Source: Paracoccaceae bacterium
GTDB taxonomy: Bacteria > Pseudomonadota > Alphaproteobacteria > Rhodobacterales > Rhodobacteraceae
DNA length: 14,265 nt
Assembly (NCBI GenBank): GCA_020852535.1
Contig: JADZAO010000059.1
Location: 1-14,265 of the forward strand
Reading direction: 5' to 3'
Shown here: positions 6,697 to 14,103 of the stretch, piece by piece
Position numbering within the stretch: the first letter of the stretch is position 1
How the letters are laid out: each line of letters begins with the position of its first letter
Notes under the pieces: model-generated
The model's input: the letters and a program-made list of their open reading frames with translations, nothing else
What the model was told of the DNA's origin: nothing
Database searches by the model: none
Made by a program: the position numbers and the translations under genes

Positions 6697-7808
6697 GTGT
6701 AGTTTCTGCGCCTGACATTCGTAACGCCAAGCGGCTGGTCGTTAAAATAGGATCGGCACTTCTGGTTGATACTAAAGGATTAAAGCAAGGCTGGTTGTCT
6801 GCGTTAGCTTTGGACGTAGCCGAGATCAAACTGCGTGGAACCGGTGTGGTTTTGGTGTCGTCGGGTTCTATCGCGCTAGGTCGACGAGTGCTTGGTCTAC
6901 CTGCAGGCAATCTTACCTTGGAGCAGTCGCAGGCGGCAGCGGCTGTTGGACAAATTAGGCTTGCGAGGGCCTATGAAGAGGTGCTTGCGCCCCATGGCAT
7001 TACCACGGGGCAGGTTTTGGTCACGCTGGAAGATACCGAGGATCGCCGCCGCTATCTAAACAGCCGCGCTACGATGGAAACACTGCTGGGGTTGGGGGTG
7101 GTACCGATAGTAAATGAGAATGATACGGTTGCGACCGACGAGATCCGCTTTGGTGACAACGATCGTCTAGCCGCGCAGATTGCGGTGACGGTGGGGGCCG
7201 ACCAGCTGGTGCTTTTGTCGGACGTCGATGGGTTTTATTCGGCTAATCCTAAAGAAGACCAGACCGCGCAACGCTTCGATCTAGTCGAGAATATTACCCC
7301 GGAACTGGAAGCTATGGCAGGTGATCCAATTTCGGGCCACTCCAAGGGTGGGATGAAGACAAAGGTGATGGCCGCTAAGACTGCAGTGGCAGGTGGTTGC
7401 GCGATGGCGATCATGGAAGGGTCGGTTCTTCGACCGCTTAAAGCGTTGGCCGAAGGGGCCGCACGAACATGGTTCGTTGCAGAAGCTGATCCGCAGGTGG
7501 CACGAAAGCGCTGGATAAATGCTATGAAACCAAGGGGGGAGATCAGTGTCGATGCGGGTGCTGTTACGGCGCTGCGGGCGGGAAAGTCTTTGCTTCCTGC
7601 GGGAGTGCGGGCGGTGGTGGGCAATTTCGGGCGCGGTGAGCCCGTGGCGATCGTCGGACCGGATGGTACAGGCTTGGGCAAAGGTCTGACCCGTTATACG
7701 GCATGTGAGGTAAAACAAATCGCTGGACACAAATCGGGCGAGATTGAAAATATTCTCGGCTATGCGGGACGGGCGGCTTTGATCCATCGGGACGATATGG
7801 TGATCTGA
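6684..7808 (+). CDS. proB: Glutamate 5-kinase
   Basis: Catalyses the first step of proline synthesis, phosphorylating L-glutamate to gamma-glutamyl phosphate with ATP. It has an amino-acid-kinase domain at about 17-262: VVKIGSALLV with K21, SSGSIALG (59-66), NENDTV (144-149), FGDND (156-160) and GGMKTK (222-227). A C-terminal PUA domain follows at about 285-365. The length of 374 fits the two-domain enzyme. I take the TTG at 6684 as start: GGAG at 6672-6675 lies 8 nt upstream, and no ATG or GTG in frame precedes the kinase core. This overlaps the end of obgE, implying cotranscription. proA follows, so its unstable product passes directly to the next enzyme. The family is normally feedback-inhibited by proline. 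Confidence 0.97.
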   Translation: MAALSVVSAPDIRNAKRLVVKIGSALLVDTKGLKQGWLSALALDVAEIKLRGTGVVLVSSGSIALGRRVLGLPAGNLTLEQSQAAAAVGQIRLARAYEEVLAPHGITTGQVLVTLEDTEDRRRYLNSRATMETLLGLGVVPIVNENDTVATDEIRFGDNDRLAAQIAVTVGADQLVLLSDVDGFYSANPKEDQTAQRFDLVENITPELEAMAGDPISGHSKGGMKTKVMAAKTAVAGGCAMAIMEGSVLRPLKALAEGAARTWFVAEADPQVARKRWINAMKPRGEISVDAGAVTALRAGKSLLPAGVRAVVGNFGRGEPVAIVGPDGTGLGKGLTRYTACEVKQIAGHKSGEIENILGYAGRAALIHRDDMVI

Positions 7809-7819
7809 CCGTAAAAAAG

Positions 7820-7848
7820 ACGGGGATTTTATATCTCTATGCCCCCGT
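7820..7848 (+). repeat. Intercistronic inverted repeat between proB and proA
   Basis: ACGGGG (7820-7825) and CCCCGT (7843-7848) can pair across a 17-nt AT-rich loop, 11 nt after the proB stop. It could modulate the relative expression of proB and proA. The 3' arm covers the GTG at 7847, which argues against that codon as the proA start. Confidence 0.35.
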
Positions 7849-7885
7849 GGAATGTTTCCAGACAGAAAATGCAAGGGCTTTCGGG

Positions 7886-9145
7886 ATGGGCGGAAATTTC
7901 AGCGATATGATGGGTGAAATCGGTGCTAAGGCGCGGGCGGCAGCGAGCAAATTGGCCTATGCATCCTCGGAACAAAAGGCGGCGGCGCTGACCGGTGCTG
8001 CCCATGCCGTCTGGGCGCGACGGCAAAAAATAATCGACGGCAATCTGCTCGATATGGATTTTGCCCAAAAGAAAGGCCTTTCGCCGGCAATGCTTGATCG
8101 GCTGCGGCTGGATGAGGGACGGATCAAGGCAATTGTCGACGGGTTGTGTTCGGTGGCCGAGCAGCGAGATCCGGTTGGACGAGTATTAGCGGAATGGGAT
8201 ATGCCTTCGGGTTTGCATATCCAGCGAGTGGCAACGCCACTCGGGGTAATCGGGGTGATCTACGAAAGCCGTCCAAATGTGACAGCAGATGCTGGTGCGC
8301 TGTGTCTTAAGGCCGGAAATGCCGTTATTCTGCGTGGAGGGAGTGAAAGTTTCCATTCCGCTGAAGCAATCCACGATTGCCTTGTAAAGGGTCTGCGCGA
8401 GGCAAAACTGCCGGAGGCTGCGATCCAGTTGGTGCCCACTCGAGATCGCGGCATGGTCGAAGCGATGCTGCACGCCGTGCAATATATCGACGTAATTGTG
8501 CCTCGGGGTGGCAAGGAGCTGGTCAGTCTGGTGCAATCTGATGCGCGGGTGCCAATTTTTGCTCATCTTGAAGGTATTTGTCACATCTACGCCGATCGCG
8601 ACGCCGATCTAGAAAAGGCGCGGCGGGTGATTTTGAATGCCAAGACGCGTCGAACGGGGATTTGCGGCGCGGCTGAATGCCTGCTTATCGATTGGCAATT
8701 TTACAGCAAGTATGGCGCAGTATTGATTGAGGATTTGCTAGCCGCAGGCGTTGAAGTGCGAACCGAGGGTGAGATGTTAAAGGTGCCAGGAACGATTCAG
8801 GCGGCACTCAATGATTTTGGGCGCGAATTCCTTGATAAGATTATCGCGGTAAGGCTGGTTAATGGTGTGGACGAGGCGATTGCCCATATCAAACGTTACG
8901 GTTCGAACCATACTGAGGCAATCCTGACCGAGAATAACGCTACTGCCGCACGTTTTTTCGAGCGACTAGATAGCGCCATACTGATGCGCAATGCTTCGAC
9001 CCAATTTGCAGATGGTGGAGAGTTTGGTATGGGTGGAGAAATTGGTATTGCAACCGGAAAACTGCATGCACGGGGCCCTGTCGGGGCCGAACAATTGACT
9101 AGCTTTAAATATCTGGTAACAGGAGACGGAACCGTCAGAAGATGA
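7886..9145 (+). CDS. proA: Gamma-glutamyl phosphate reductase (glutamate-5-semialdehyde dehydrogenase)
   Basis: Second enzyme of proline synthesis: NADPH-dependent reduction of gamma-glutamyl phosphate to glutamate semialdehyde, in the aldehyde-dehydrogenase superfamily. From the chosen start it has 419 residues, against about 417 in E. coli. The catalytic cysteine lies in TRRTGICGAAECLL (C260 in this numbering). The cofactor-side pattern PLGVIGVIYESRPNVT is at about 118-133, and GGEFGMGGEIGIATGKLHARGPVG forms the C-terminal signature. Start: the ATG at 7886 has AAGGG at 7873-7877, 8 nt upstream, and gives the family length. A GTG at 7847 would add 13 residues but sits in an inverted repeat without a clear ribosome site. 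The proB stop is 77 nt upstream. Confidence 0.96.
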   Translation: MGGNFSDMMGEIGAKARAAASKLAYASSEQKAAALTGAAHAVWARRQKIIDGNLLDMDFAQKKGLSPAMLDRLRLDEGRIKAIVDGLCSVAEQRDPVGRVLAEWDMPSGLHIQRVATPLGVIGVIYESRPNVTADAGALCLKAGNAVILRGGSESFHSAEAIHDCLVKGLREAKLPEAAIQLVPTRDRGMVEAMLHAVQYIDVIVPRGGKELVSLVQSDARVPIFAHLEGICHIYADRDADLEKARRVILNAKTRRTGICGAAECLLIDWQFYSKYGAVLIEDLLAAGVEVRTEGEMLKVPGTIQAALNDFGREFLDKIIAVRLVNGVDEAIAHIKRYGSNHTEAILTENNATAARFFERLDSAILMRNASTQFADGGEFGMGGEIGIATGKLHARGPVGAEQLTSFKYLVTGDGTVRR

Positions 9146-9158
9146 TGGTGGCGTTGGT

Positions 9159-9521
9159 TTACCCAACATCAAGCGTCGCACGATGTGACAGGGCGGCAGG
9201 CATCAGATTAGCTAAGAAAAACTGTACTTGCGATGGCTCGCAGGCGATTTTTGGGAAGGGTGTGTTCAAGAGACACCCTTGAAGAGTTTCTTTGTTGTAC
9301 AACCGCAGTGATACGGCTTTAATACGCCAGTCGTTTTCGTCGTTGTAGATATCTATATAGTCCACCGCTATCGATCCTCGCCGCTCGGAACGGCATGCTC
9401 GATGCAGAGTATAATAAGCAAGGCAAACCTGATCTCGACCTGAGGCAGGTTGTGGAGCCTTTCCAGTCAAGTGTGATGTGTTTGTTTTACTAAAGACCGC
9501 CCAGTAGGATAAGACCTCCAT
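9159..9521 (-). CDS. Hypothetical protein, possibly a truncated secreted protein
   Basis: I do not recognise this 120-residue ORF. It may be real. The amino-acid composition is balanced, without the Arg/Ser/Pro excess of shadow frames. It ends 13 bp from the convergent proA stop, and its start is 107 bp from the divergent olsB. The reading frame stays open for 20 more codons upstream of the ATG (LLTVCSILPQRALGQCSANP), then meets tandem TAG TAG at 9587-9582. That upstream stretch looks like the end of a signal peptide (ALGQ-CSA), so the gene may have lost its N-terminus or use a start I cannot see. No Shine-Dalgarno precedes the ATG at 9521. Residues such as SIAVDYIDIYNDENDWRI suggest a folded domain. 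It could equally be a pseudogene. Confidence 0.4.
   Translation of the reverse strand: MEVLSYWAVFSKTNTSHLTGKAPQPASGRDQVCLAYYTLHRACRSERRGSIAVDYIDIYNDENDWRIKAVSLRLYNKETLQGCLLNTPFPKIACEPSQVQFFLANLMPAALSHRATLDVG
9256..9283 (+). terminator. Hairpin downstream of proA, with a competing fold
   Basis: AAGGGTGT (9256-9263) and ACACCCTT (9273-9280) make a perfect 8-bp stem with a 9-nt loop, followed by TGAAGAGTTTCTTTGTT. On the plus strand this would act as a terminator about 110 nt past the proA stop. Within it TTCAAG (9265-9270) can instead pair with CTTGAA (9278-9283), so the two stems exclude each other. The whole structure lies inside the minus-strand ORF at 9159-9521; if that ORF is a real gene, the hairpin may be incidental. 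Confidence 0.4.
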
Positions 9522-9628
9522 CGGGTTGGCAGAACATTGGCCTAAAGCCCGTTGCGGAAGGATGCTACAGACCGTAAGTAGCTACTAGCTGGTTTTGGGT
9601 CGTTCTGGCCCGCCTAACAGGATGGGCG

Positions 9629-10405
9629 ATGACTTCTTGGAACGCCTCGATTTTTACGCTGCGGCTGGCACGCGACGAACAAGACTTGCGGGCGGCCCAA
9701 AGGCTGCGTTATCTGGTTTTTGTCGAGGAACTTGGTGCAAACGGACCTATGGTCGATCACGAGGCGCGGCTCGAGTGTGATGCGTTTGACAGTATTTTTG
9801 ATCATATGCTGCTGGTTGACCAGCGGCGTAATCCTGAGATGCTGGAGCATGTGGTCGGTGCTTACCGTCTGCTCCCGTCAGACCGATTAAGATCGGCGGA
9901 TCGGTTTTACTCTGAAGGCGAATATGACCTAACTCCGCTGCGTCAAAGTGGACGGAGACTTTTGGAACTTGGGCGTTCGTGCGTGCATCCTAACTATCGC
10001 GGTGGCACGGCGATGTACCATCTTTGGAATGCTTTGGCCGAGTATGTTCTTGAACACGAAATCGAGGTATTGTTTGGCGTAGCAAGCTTTCATGGCACGG
10101 ATATTGGGGCGCTTGCGCCCTCGCTTGCCTATTTACATCACAACCATTTAGCACCTGAGGAGTTGCGGGTGCGTGCGCGAAATGGTTTCCAGCCGATGGA
10201 CTTGTTGCCTATTGATTTGATTGACAACAAAGTATCGCTGGCTGCCATTCCAGCTTTGATTAAAGCCTATTTGCGGCTTGGTGGTTTTGTGGGCGAGGGG
10301 GCATGGATCGACCGTGAGTTTAACACGACTGATGTTTGTTTGGTGATGGATGTGGCAAGAATGTCTGAACGTCATCGTGGCTTTTACACCAAGGAGCGGT
10401 TGTGA
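9629..10405 (+). CDS. olsB: L-ornithine N-alpha-acyltransferase (OlsB)
   Basis: Transfers a 3-hydroxyacyl group from acyl carrier protein to the alpha-amino group of ornithine, giving lyso-ornithine lipid, the first step of ornithine-lipid synthesis. The 258-residue protein has the OlsB pattern: an N-terminal RLARDEQDLRAAQRLRYLVF, then LELGRSCVHPNYRGG (112-126), FGVASFHGTD (149-158), and the C-terminal block from IPALIKAYLRLGGF (207-220) to FNTTDVCLVMD (231-241). The fold is GNAT-like and related to acyl-homoserine-lactone synthases, but the C-terminal block and the olsA partner point to OlsB. The ATG at 9629 has a modest CAGGA 6 nt upstream. It overlaps olsA by 4 nt. In related bacteria these lipids replace phospholipids under phosphate limitation; I did not see a Pho box. 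Confidence 0.92.
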   Translation: MTSWNASIFTLRLARDEQDLRAAQRLRYLVFVEELGANGPMVDHEARLECDAFDSIFDHMLLVDQRRNPEMLEHVVGAYRLLPSDRLRSADRFYSEGEYDLTPLRQSGRRLLELGRSCVHPNYRGGTAMYHLWNALAEYVLEHEIEVLFGVASFHGTDIGALAPSLAYLHHNHLAPEELRVRARNGFQPMDLLPIDLIDNKVSLAAIPALIKAYLRLGGFVGEGAWIDREFNTTDVCLVMDVARMSERHRGFYTKERL

Positions 10406-11220
10406 ACGACTTTAGTTGGAAAGAGGCGAAGATCGCCTATACACTGGTCAGCCCCACAGGTCGGCTGCGTGTGGTCTGGCGTGGTCTTGCGCTGTCTTTT
10501 GTGACCTATAGCTGTCTACTCCTGCTTCTTGCGTTGCGGCTGATTGAGCGTCCGCTCTTTGGGTTGAGCCGACCGTGGACCCCACATATAACGCAATTTG
10601 TGTGTAGGGTGGCTTTCGTGATCTTGCGACTTCCCCTTACGGTGCGAGGCCAGCCGATGCAGGGGCAGGGGGCGATGGTAGCAAACCATGTCTCTTGGCT
10701 GGACATTTTTGCCCTAAACGCGGCGACACAATTGTACTTCGTTGCAAAATCCGAGGTTTCGAGCTGGTTTGGTATTGGCTGGTTGGCACGTGCCACCGGA
10801 ACAGTCTTTATCACACGTAAGGGCAGTGAGGCGAAGAAACAGCAACATCTCTTCGAAAAACGGCTTCGCGCGGGGCACCGGCTGATGTTCTTTCCTGAGG
10901 GTACTAGCACTGACGCTATTCGCGTTCTGCCGTTTAAATCGACGTTGTTTGCCGCCTTCTACACGCATGGATTAGACGAGGTGCTGAAGATCCAGCCGGT
11001 TACGCTGGTTTATCATGCTCCTGCCGGAGAGGACCCGCGCTTTTATGGCTGGTGGGGGGACATGACCTTTGGTGGCCATTTGTTACACATTTTGGCGCAG
11101 GGGCGGCAAGGGCGAGTTGAAGTGATATTCCACGATGCAGTAGCGGTCGATGGTTTTATCGACCGCAAAGCACTGGCCTTGCATTGCGAGACAGTCGTAC
11201 GCGGGGCGCTGACAGTTTAA
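10402..11220 (+). CDS. olsA: Lyso-ornithine lipid O-acyltransferase (OlsA; PlsC-like)
   Basis: A membrane-associated acyltransferase of the PlsC family, likely adding the second fatty acid to lyso-ornithine lipid; some homologues also acylate lysophosphatidic acid. The 272-residue protein has one hydrophobic segment at about 26-48, the catalytic NHxxxxD motif as NHVSWLD (95-101, H96 and D101), and the substrate motif FPEGTST (164-170). It starts with GTG at 10402 overlapping the olsB stop (GTGA), with AAGGAG at 10391-10396, so translation is coupled to olsB. The pairing with olsB is the reason for choosing OlsA over a general PlsC. Confidence 0.9.
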   Translation: MNDFSWKEAKIAYTLVSPTGRLRVVWRGLALSFVTYSCLLLLLALRLIERPLFGLSRPWTPHITQFVCRVAFVILRLPLTVRGQPMQGQGAMVANHVSWLDIFALNAATQLYFVAKSEVSSWFGIGWLARATGTVFITRKGSEAKKQQHLFEKRLRAGHRLMFFPEGTSTDAIRVLPFKSTLFAAFYTHGLDEVLKIQPVTLVYHAPAGEDPRFYGWWGDMTFGGHLLHILAQGRQGRVEVIFHDAVAVDGFIDRKALALHCETVVRGALTV

Positions 11221-11260
11221 GTAGCACTATTTTGTTAAAATTCAGCATTGCATGCTCCAG

Positions 11261-11878
11261 TTAGCCGAGAGGTTCCAGCAATGTTTTCAGCTTTGTGACT
11301 GGGGCGTCGCTGTTCCATATTTCTTCGCCGATTGCGAAGAAATCGGTTACGGGGCTGAATTTTCCGACGAGTTCTGCTGTCAGCGCGCCCTCTGCTACGA
11401 CTGGAACCTCGATCATTTCGGACCACCACTCGAAAAGATCCCAATGGGCAAGGCTGCCGTCTCCGAGTGGAGTGAATCCAATGGGGCCGAATGATACGTA
11501 ATCGGCTCCTGCTTCAGCGGCGGTGATGCCTTCGTGGCGGGTGCTTCCGCAGTGAACGCCGATGATAGAATCAGGTAAATCCTTACGAACTTTGCGAATA
11601 AAGCGAGTGCCTTCGGTCAAGTGGACTCCGTCGAGCCCGAGTCGTTTGACTAGCAGAACATGACGTTCAATAATGATCGCCACATCGCGAGCGTGGCAGG
11701 TCTCGCGTAAGGCATCTGCGCTGCGGAGCACGCGGTCTTCGTCTTTGCTGGCAAGGGCAAGGCGTAGACAGGCGATTTTGGTTTTGTCGAGCACGGCGGC
11801 CAGTTGATCTGAAAAGGTATTGAGATCGAATTCTGGCGGGGTAATGAGGCAGATTTGCGGGCGATCTTGATCGGCCAT
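11261..11878 (-). CDS. ThiE/TenI-like TIM-barrel protein, catalytically atypical
   Basis: A 205-residue protein of the thiamine-phosphate-synthase/TenI superfamily. The barrel signatures are LGLDGVHLTEG (80-90), IIGVHCGSTRHEGITAAEAGADYVSFGPIGFT (105-136) and a C-terminal AIGEEIW (182-188). Residues that ThiE uses seem to be replaced. The usual Q-L-R-x-K segment reads CLRLALASK (37-45), and the N-D pair that helps bind Mg and pyrophosphate reads E-R (71-72). It may therefore not make thiamine phosphate. Database labels as thiamine phosphate synthase would be by homology only. The ATG at 11878 has GGAG (11888-11885) 6 nt upstream; upstream codons add no family sequence. It converges on olsA and diverges from trmJ. 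No other thi gene is nearby. Confidence 0.8.
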   Translation of the reverse strand: MADQDRPQICLITPPEFDLNTFSDQLAAVLDKTKIACLRLALASKDEDRVLRSADALRETCHARDVAIIIERHVLLVKRLGLDGVHLTEGTRFIRKVRKDLPDSIIGVHCGSTRHEGITAAEAGADYVSFGPIGFTPLGDGSLAHWDLFEWWSEMIEVPVVAEGALTAELVGKFSPVTDFFAIGEEIWNSDAPVTKLKTLLEPLG

Positions 11879-12005
11879 GATGTGCTCCAGTCGGCGTTCG
11901 GAGCACATTAGCGCAGCTAGAACTGCTTGACCATGCTTGAGGATGCTTGCTGTGACGGGGCAGGGCGCGTATCGCGGGGCAGGCACAGCCTACCGGAGGT
12001 ATTTG

Positions 12006-12758
12006 ATGACAAAAACCAGCTTGATTACACCCAGCTTTATCCTCGTTCGCCCACAAATGGGCGAGAACATCGGGGCCGCAGCACGGGCCATGCTGAACTT
12101 TGGGCTGGAGCATATGCGGATCGTTGAGCCTCGCGATGGTTGGTCGAACTCCAAGGTGGTGGCGATGGCATCGGGTGCGGGGCGCTTACTTGATAATGCT
12201 AGGCTGTTTTGCGACGTGCAGACGGCGATTGCCGATTGTGACTTTGTTTTTGCCACCACCGCGCGGGGGCGCGAGTTAGTCAAACTGGTGGTCACGCCAG
12301 AGCGGGCGATGGAAATGGCACGAGCGCTGGCTGCTGAAAGGAAGCGTGTTGGGGTGCTGTTTGGGCCTGAACGGGCGGGGCTAGAGAACGAGGATTTGGC
12401 GCTGGCTAATGCTATTATCACCGTGCCGTCGAACCCAGATTTTCCTTCGCTGAATCTTGCGCAATGCGCCTTAATTATGGGCTATGAGTGGAAAAGGCAG
12501 ACTGCGTTGACGACGCCCGAGATAATGGGTCTAGCTAGGACGAAATTCGCTTCTCGTGTCGATGTGGAAAAGTTGGGCGACCATTTCGAGGAGCGGCTGG
12601 AAGCGGCGGGGTTCTTCTTTCCGCCCGACAAAGCCAAGGTGATGAAGTTGAATCTGCGCAATATGTGGGCGCGTCTGGGGCTGACACAGGCTGAGGTGCA
12701 GACCTTCCATGGGATGCTACGACAGATCGCATTCATGCTTAAAAAGCAAGGGGAATAG
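12006..12758 (+). CDS. trmJ: tRNA/rRNA 2'-O-methyltransferase, TrmJ-like (SPOUT/SpoU family)
   Basis: An S-adenosylmethionine-dependent SPOUT methyltransferase. TrmJ methylates ribose at position 32 of certain tRNAs. The 250-residue protein shows the three SPOUT motifs: FILVRPQMGENIGAAARAM (11-29), VLFGPERAGLENEDL (117-131) and SLNLAQCALIMGYEW (148-162). A helical C-terminal extension (about 165-250), typical of TrmJ dimers, follows. The start is the ATG at 12006 with GGAGG (11995-11999) 6 nt upstream; an in-frame ATG at 11937 would add 23 non-conserved residues. The exact RNA target cannot be read from sequence, so TrmJ is the likely but not certain member. Confidence 0.9.
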   Translation: MTKTSLITPSFILVRPQMGENIGAAARAMLNFGLEHMRIVEPRDGWSNSKVVAMASGAGRLLDNARLFCDVQTAIADCDFVFATTARGRELVKLVVTPERAMEMARALAAERKRVGVLFGPERAGLENEDLALANAIITVPSNPDFPSLNLAQCALIMGYEWKRQTALTTPEIMGLARTKFASRVDVEKLGDHFEERLEAAGFFFPPDKAKVMKLNLRNMWARLGLTQAEVQTFHGMLRQIAFMLKKQGE

Positions 12759-12788
12759 GTGGAACCCTTTCGCGTTCTATCCAAGGTC

Positions 12789-12918
12789 GGAAATCACACA
12801 CACCAGATTTCCAAGGATATTTGTGTCAGTGTGAACGCGACGAGACGTCGCAAGGTTACACAAGGCTTTAATGGGCCTAGCTGTCGTAGCACCTTGAAGC
12901 TGTAGGCAGGGCAGCCTA
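12789..12918 (+). promoter_or_regulatory. Inverted-repeat-rich region between trmJ and ctaA
   Basis: This 190-bp gap holds several stems. GGAAATC (12789-12795) pairs with GATTTCC (12806-12812). GTGT plus AAC (12829-12836) and GCGACG (12837-12842) pair with CGTCGC (12846-12851) and then GTT plus ACAC (12855-12861), a bulged stem of about 13 pairs. TAGGC (12903-12907) can pair with GCCTA at either 12875-12879 or 12914-12918. TCACAC near 12794 could also pair with GTGTGA (12829-12834), competing with the big stem. None has a strong T tract, so they may be a trmJ terminator, a ctaA leader structure, or both. Confidence 0.45.
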
Positions 12919-12948
12919 ACGTTGCGGCATAAATTCAGGAGACGGGGA

Positions 12949-14103
12949 ATGACCGGAAAACGCAGCATTTTCGAGGATGTAGGGGCTGACAGAACAGTCT
13001 CTGTGATCCCCGCAGGTGGGATGATTGGGGCGCGGAGTGCGGGAGCACGACGTGGTATTAAGCTGTGGCTTTGTGTGCTGTTTTTGTTGATTGTCTGCAT
13101 GATCGTAATCGGTGGTCTAACGCGGCTGACGGATTCTGGGCTTTCAATCACCGAATGGCGGCCTCTTAGCGGTACTTTGCCACCGATGAACGATATCGCT
13201 TGGGCGGAAGAGTTTGCCAAGTATCAGGCGAGTTCTGAATACCATTTTCAAAATAAAGGGATGGAGATTTCTGAGTTTAAGAAGATTTTCTGGTGGGAGT
13301 GGGGGCACCGCCAGTTGGGCCGCGTGATCGGGCTGGTCTGGGCGATGGGATTTTTTGGTTTTTTACTGGCGCAACAAATTCCTGCTGGCTGGACAGGGCG
13401 GCTGCTTGGAGTGGGGGCGCTGGGCGGGTTGCAGGGTGCCATCGGCTGGTGGATGGTGTCATCTGGCTTGAAGAGCGAGATGGTTGATGTGGCGTCCTAT
13501 CGGCTGGCAATTCATCTGGGAATTGCCTTTGTTATTCTGGGCTTTATTGCATGGTATTTGTTCCTTCTTGGTCGGTCAGAGGTCGAGTTGATGCAGGCAC
13601 GGCGAGGACGCGAGGGCAAGTTGTTTGTGATGACCACGGGGCTTATGCACTTTGCTTTCTTGCAGATTCTATTTGGTGCTTTGGTTTCTGGAATTGACGC
13701 CGGGCGGGCTTTTCCGACATGGCCAGATATGAACGGGCAGTTCTTTCCGGCGGATGCATTTTATGTACCAAACGGCATGTGGTGGCAGGCTTTCTTTGAA
13801 AATTCGGGTCTTGTGCAGTTCATCCACCGAATGTTGGGCTATCTGCTATTTGCATTTGGCGTAATTGTTTGGCTGCGGGGGCGGAAATCTTCACATGACG
13901 TAACGCGAATGGCTTACAATATGGTCATAGCTATGTTGGTGGTGCAGGTGCTCTTGGGCATTTTTGCGGCAGTGACGGCGGCGCAAATGGATCTGGCAAT
14001 CATCCATCAGATCGGGGCGGTTATCTTGTGGGTATTGATTATTCGGGCGCGTCATCTAGCGCAATATCCTGTGGTGAGATCAGTCCGGAAAGGGACCGTA
14101 TGA
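12949..14103 (+). CDS. ctaA: Heme A synthase (CtaA/Cox15)
   Basis: An integral membrane enzyme that oxidises the C8 methyl of heme O to a formyl group, giving heme A for aa3-type cytochrome oxidases. From the chosen start it has 384 residues with about eight hydrophobic segments. The first begins near residue 38, before the conserved IGGLTRLTDSGLSITEWRP. The four heme-ligand-type histidines are visible: H120 (EWGHRQLGR), H189 (LAIHLG), H293 (QFIHRMLGYL) and H353 (AIIHQIG). The long N-terminus and large loop (about 68-115) fit the Cox15-like class of Alphaproteobacteria. The ATG at 12949 has AGGAG (12937-12941) 7 nt upstream; an earlier TTG at 12922 lacks such a site. It overlaps the next gene by 4 nt. 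Confidence 0.97.
   Translation: MTGKRSIFEDVGADRTVSVIPAGGMIGARSAGARRGIKLWLCVLFLLIVCMIVIGGLTRLTDSGLSITEWRPLSGTLPPMNDIAWAEEFAKYQASSEYHFQNKGMEISEFKKIFWWEWGHRQLGRVIGLVWAMGFFGFLLAQQIPAGWTGRLLGVGALGGLQGAIGWWMVSSGLKSEMVDVASYRLAIHLGIAFVILGFIAWYLFLLGRSEVELMQARRGREGKLFVMTTGLMHFAFLQILFGALVSGIDAGRAFPTWPDMNGQFFPADAFYVPNGMWWQAFFENSGLVQFIHRMLGYLLFAFGVIVWLRGRKSSHDVTRMAYNMVIAMLVVQVLLGIFAAVTAAQMDLAIIHQIGAVILWVLIIRARHLAQYPVVRSVRKGTV

Noticed and set aside
9146..9628. Insertion-sequence or transposase remnant between proA and olsB
   Set aside because: No terminal inverted repeats, target duplication or transposase motifs were seen; the minus-strand ORF does not resemble a transposase I know.
9629..10405. Acyl-homoserine-lactone synthase (quorum sensing)
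   Set aside because: The fold is related, but the C-terminal block and the overlapping PlsC-like gene fit OlsB of ornithine-lipid synthesis, and no LuxR gene is near.
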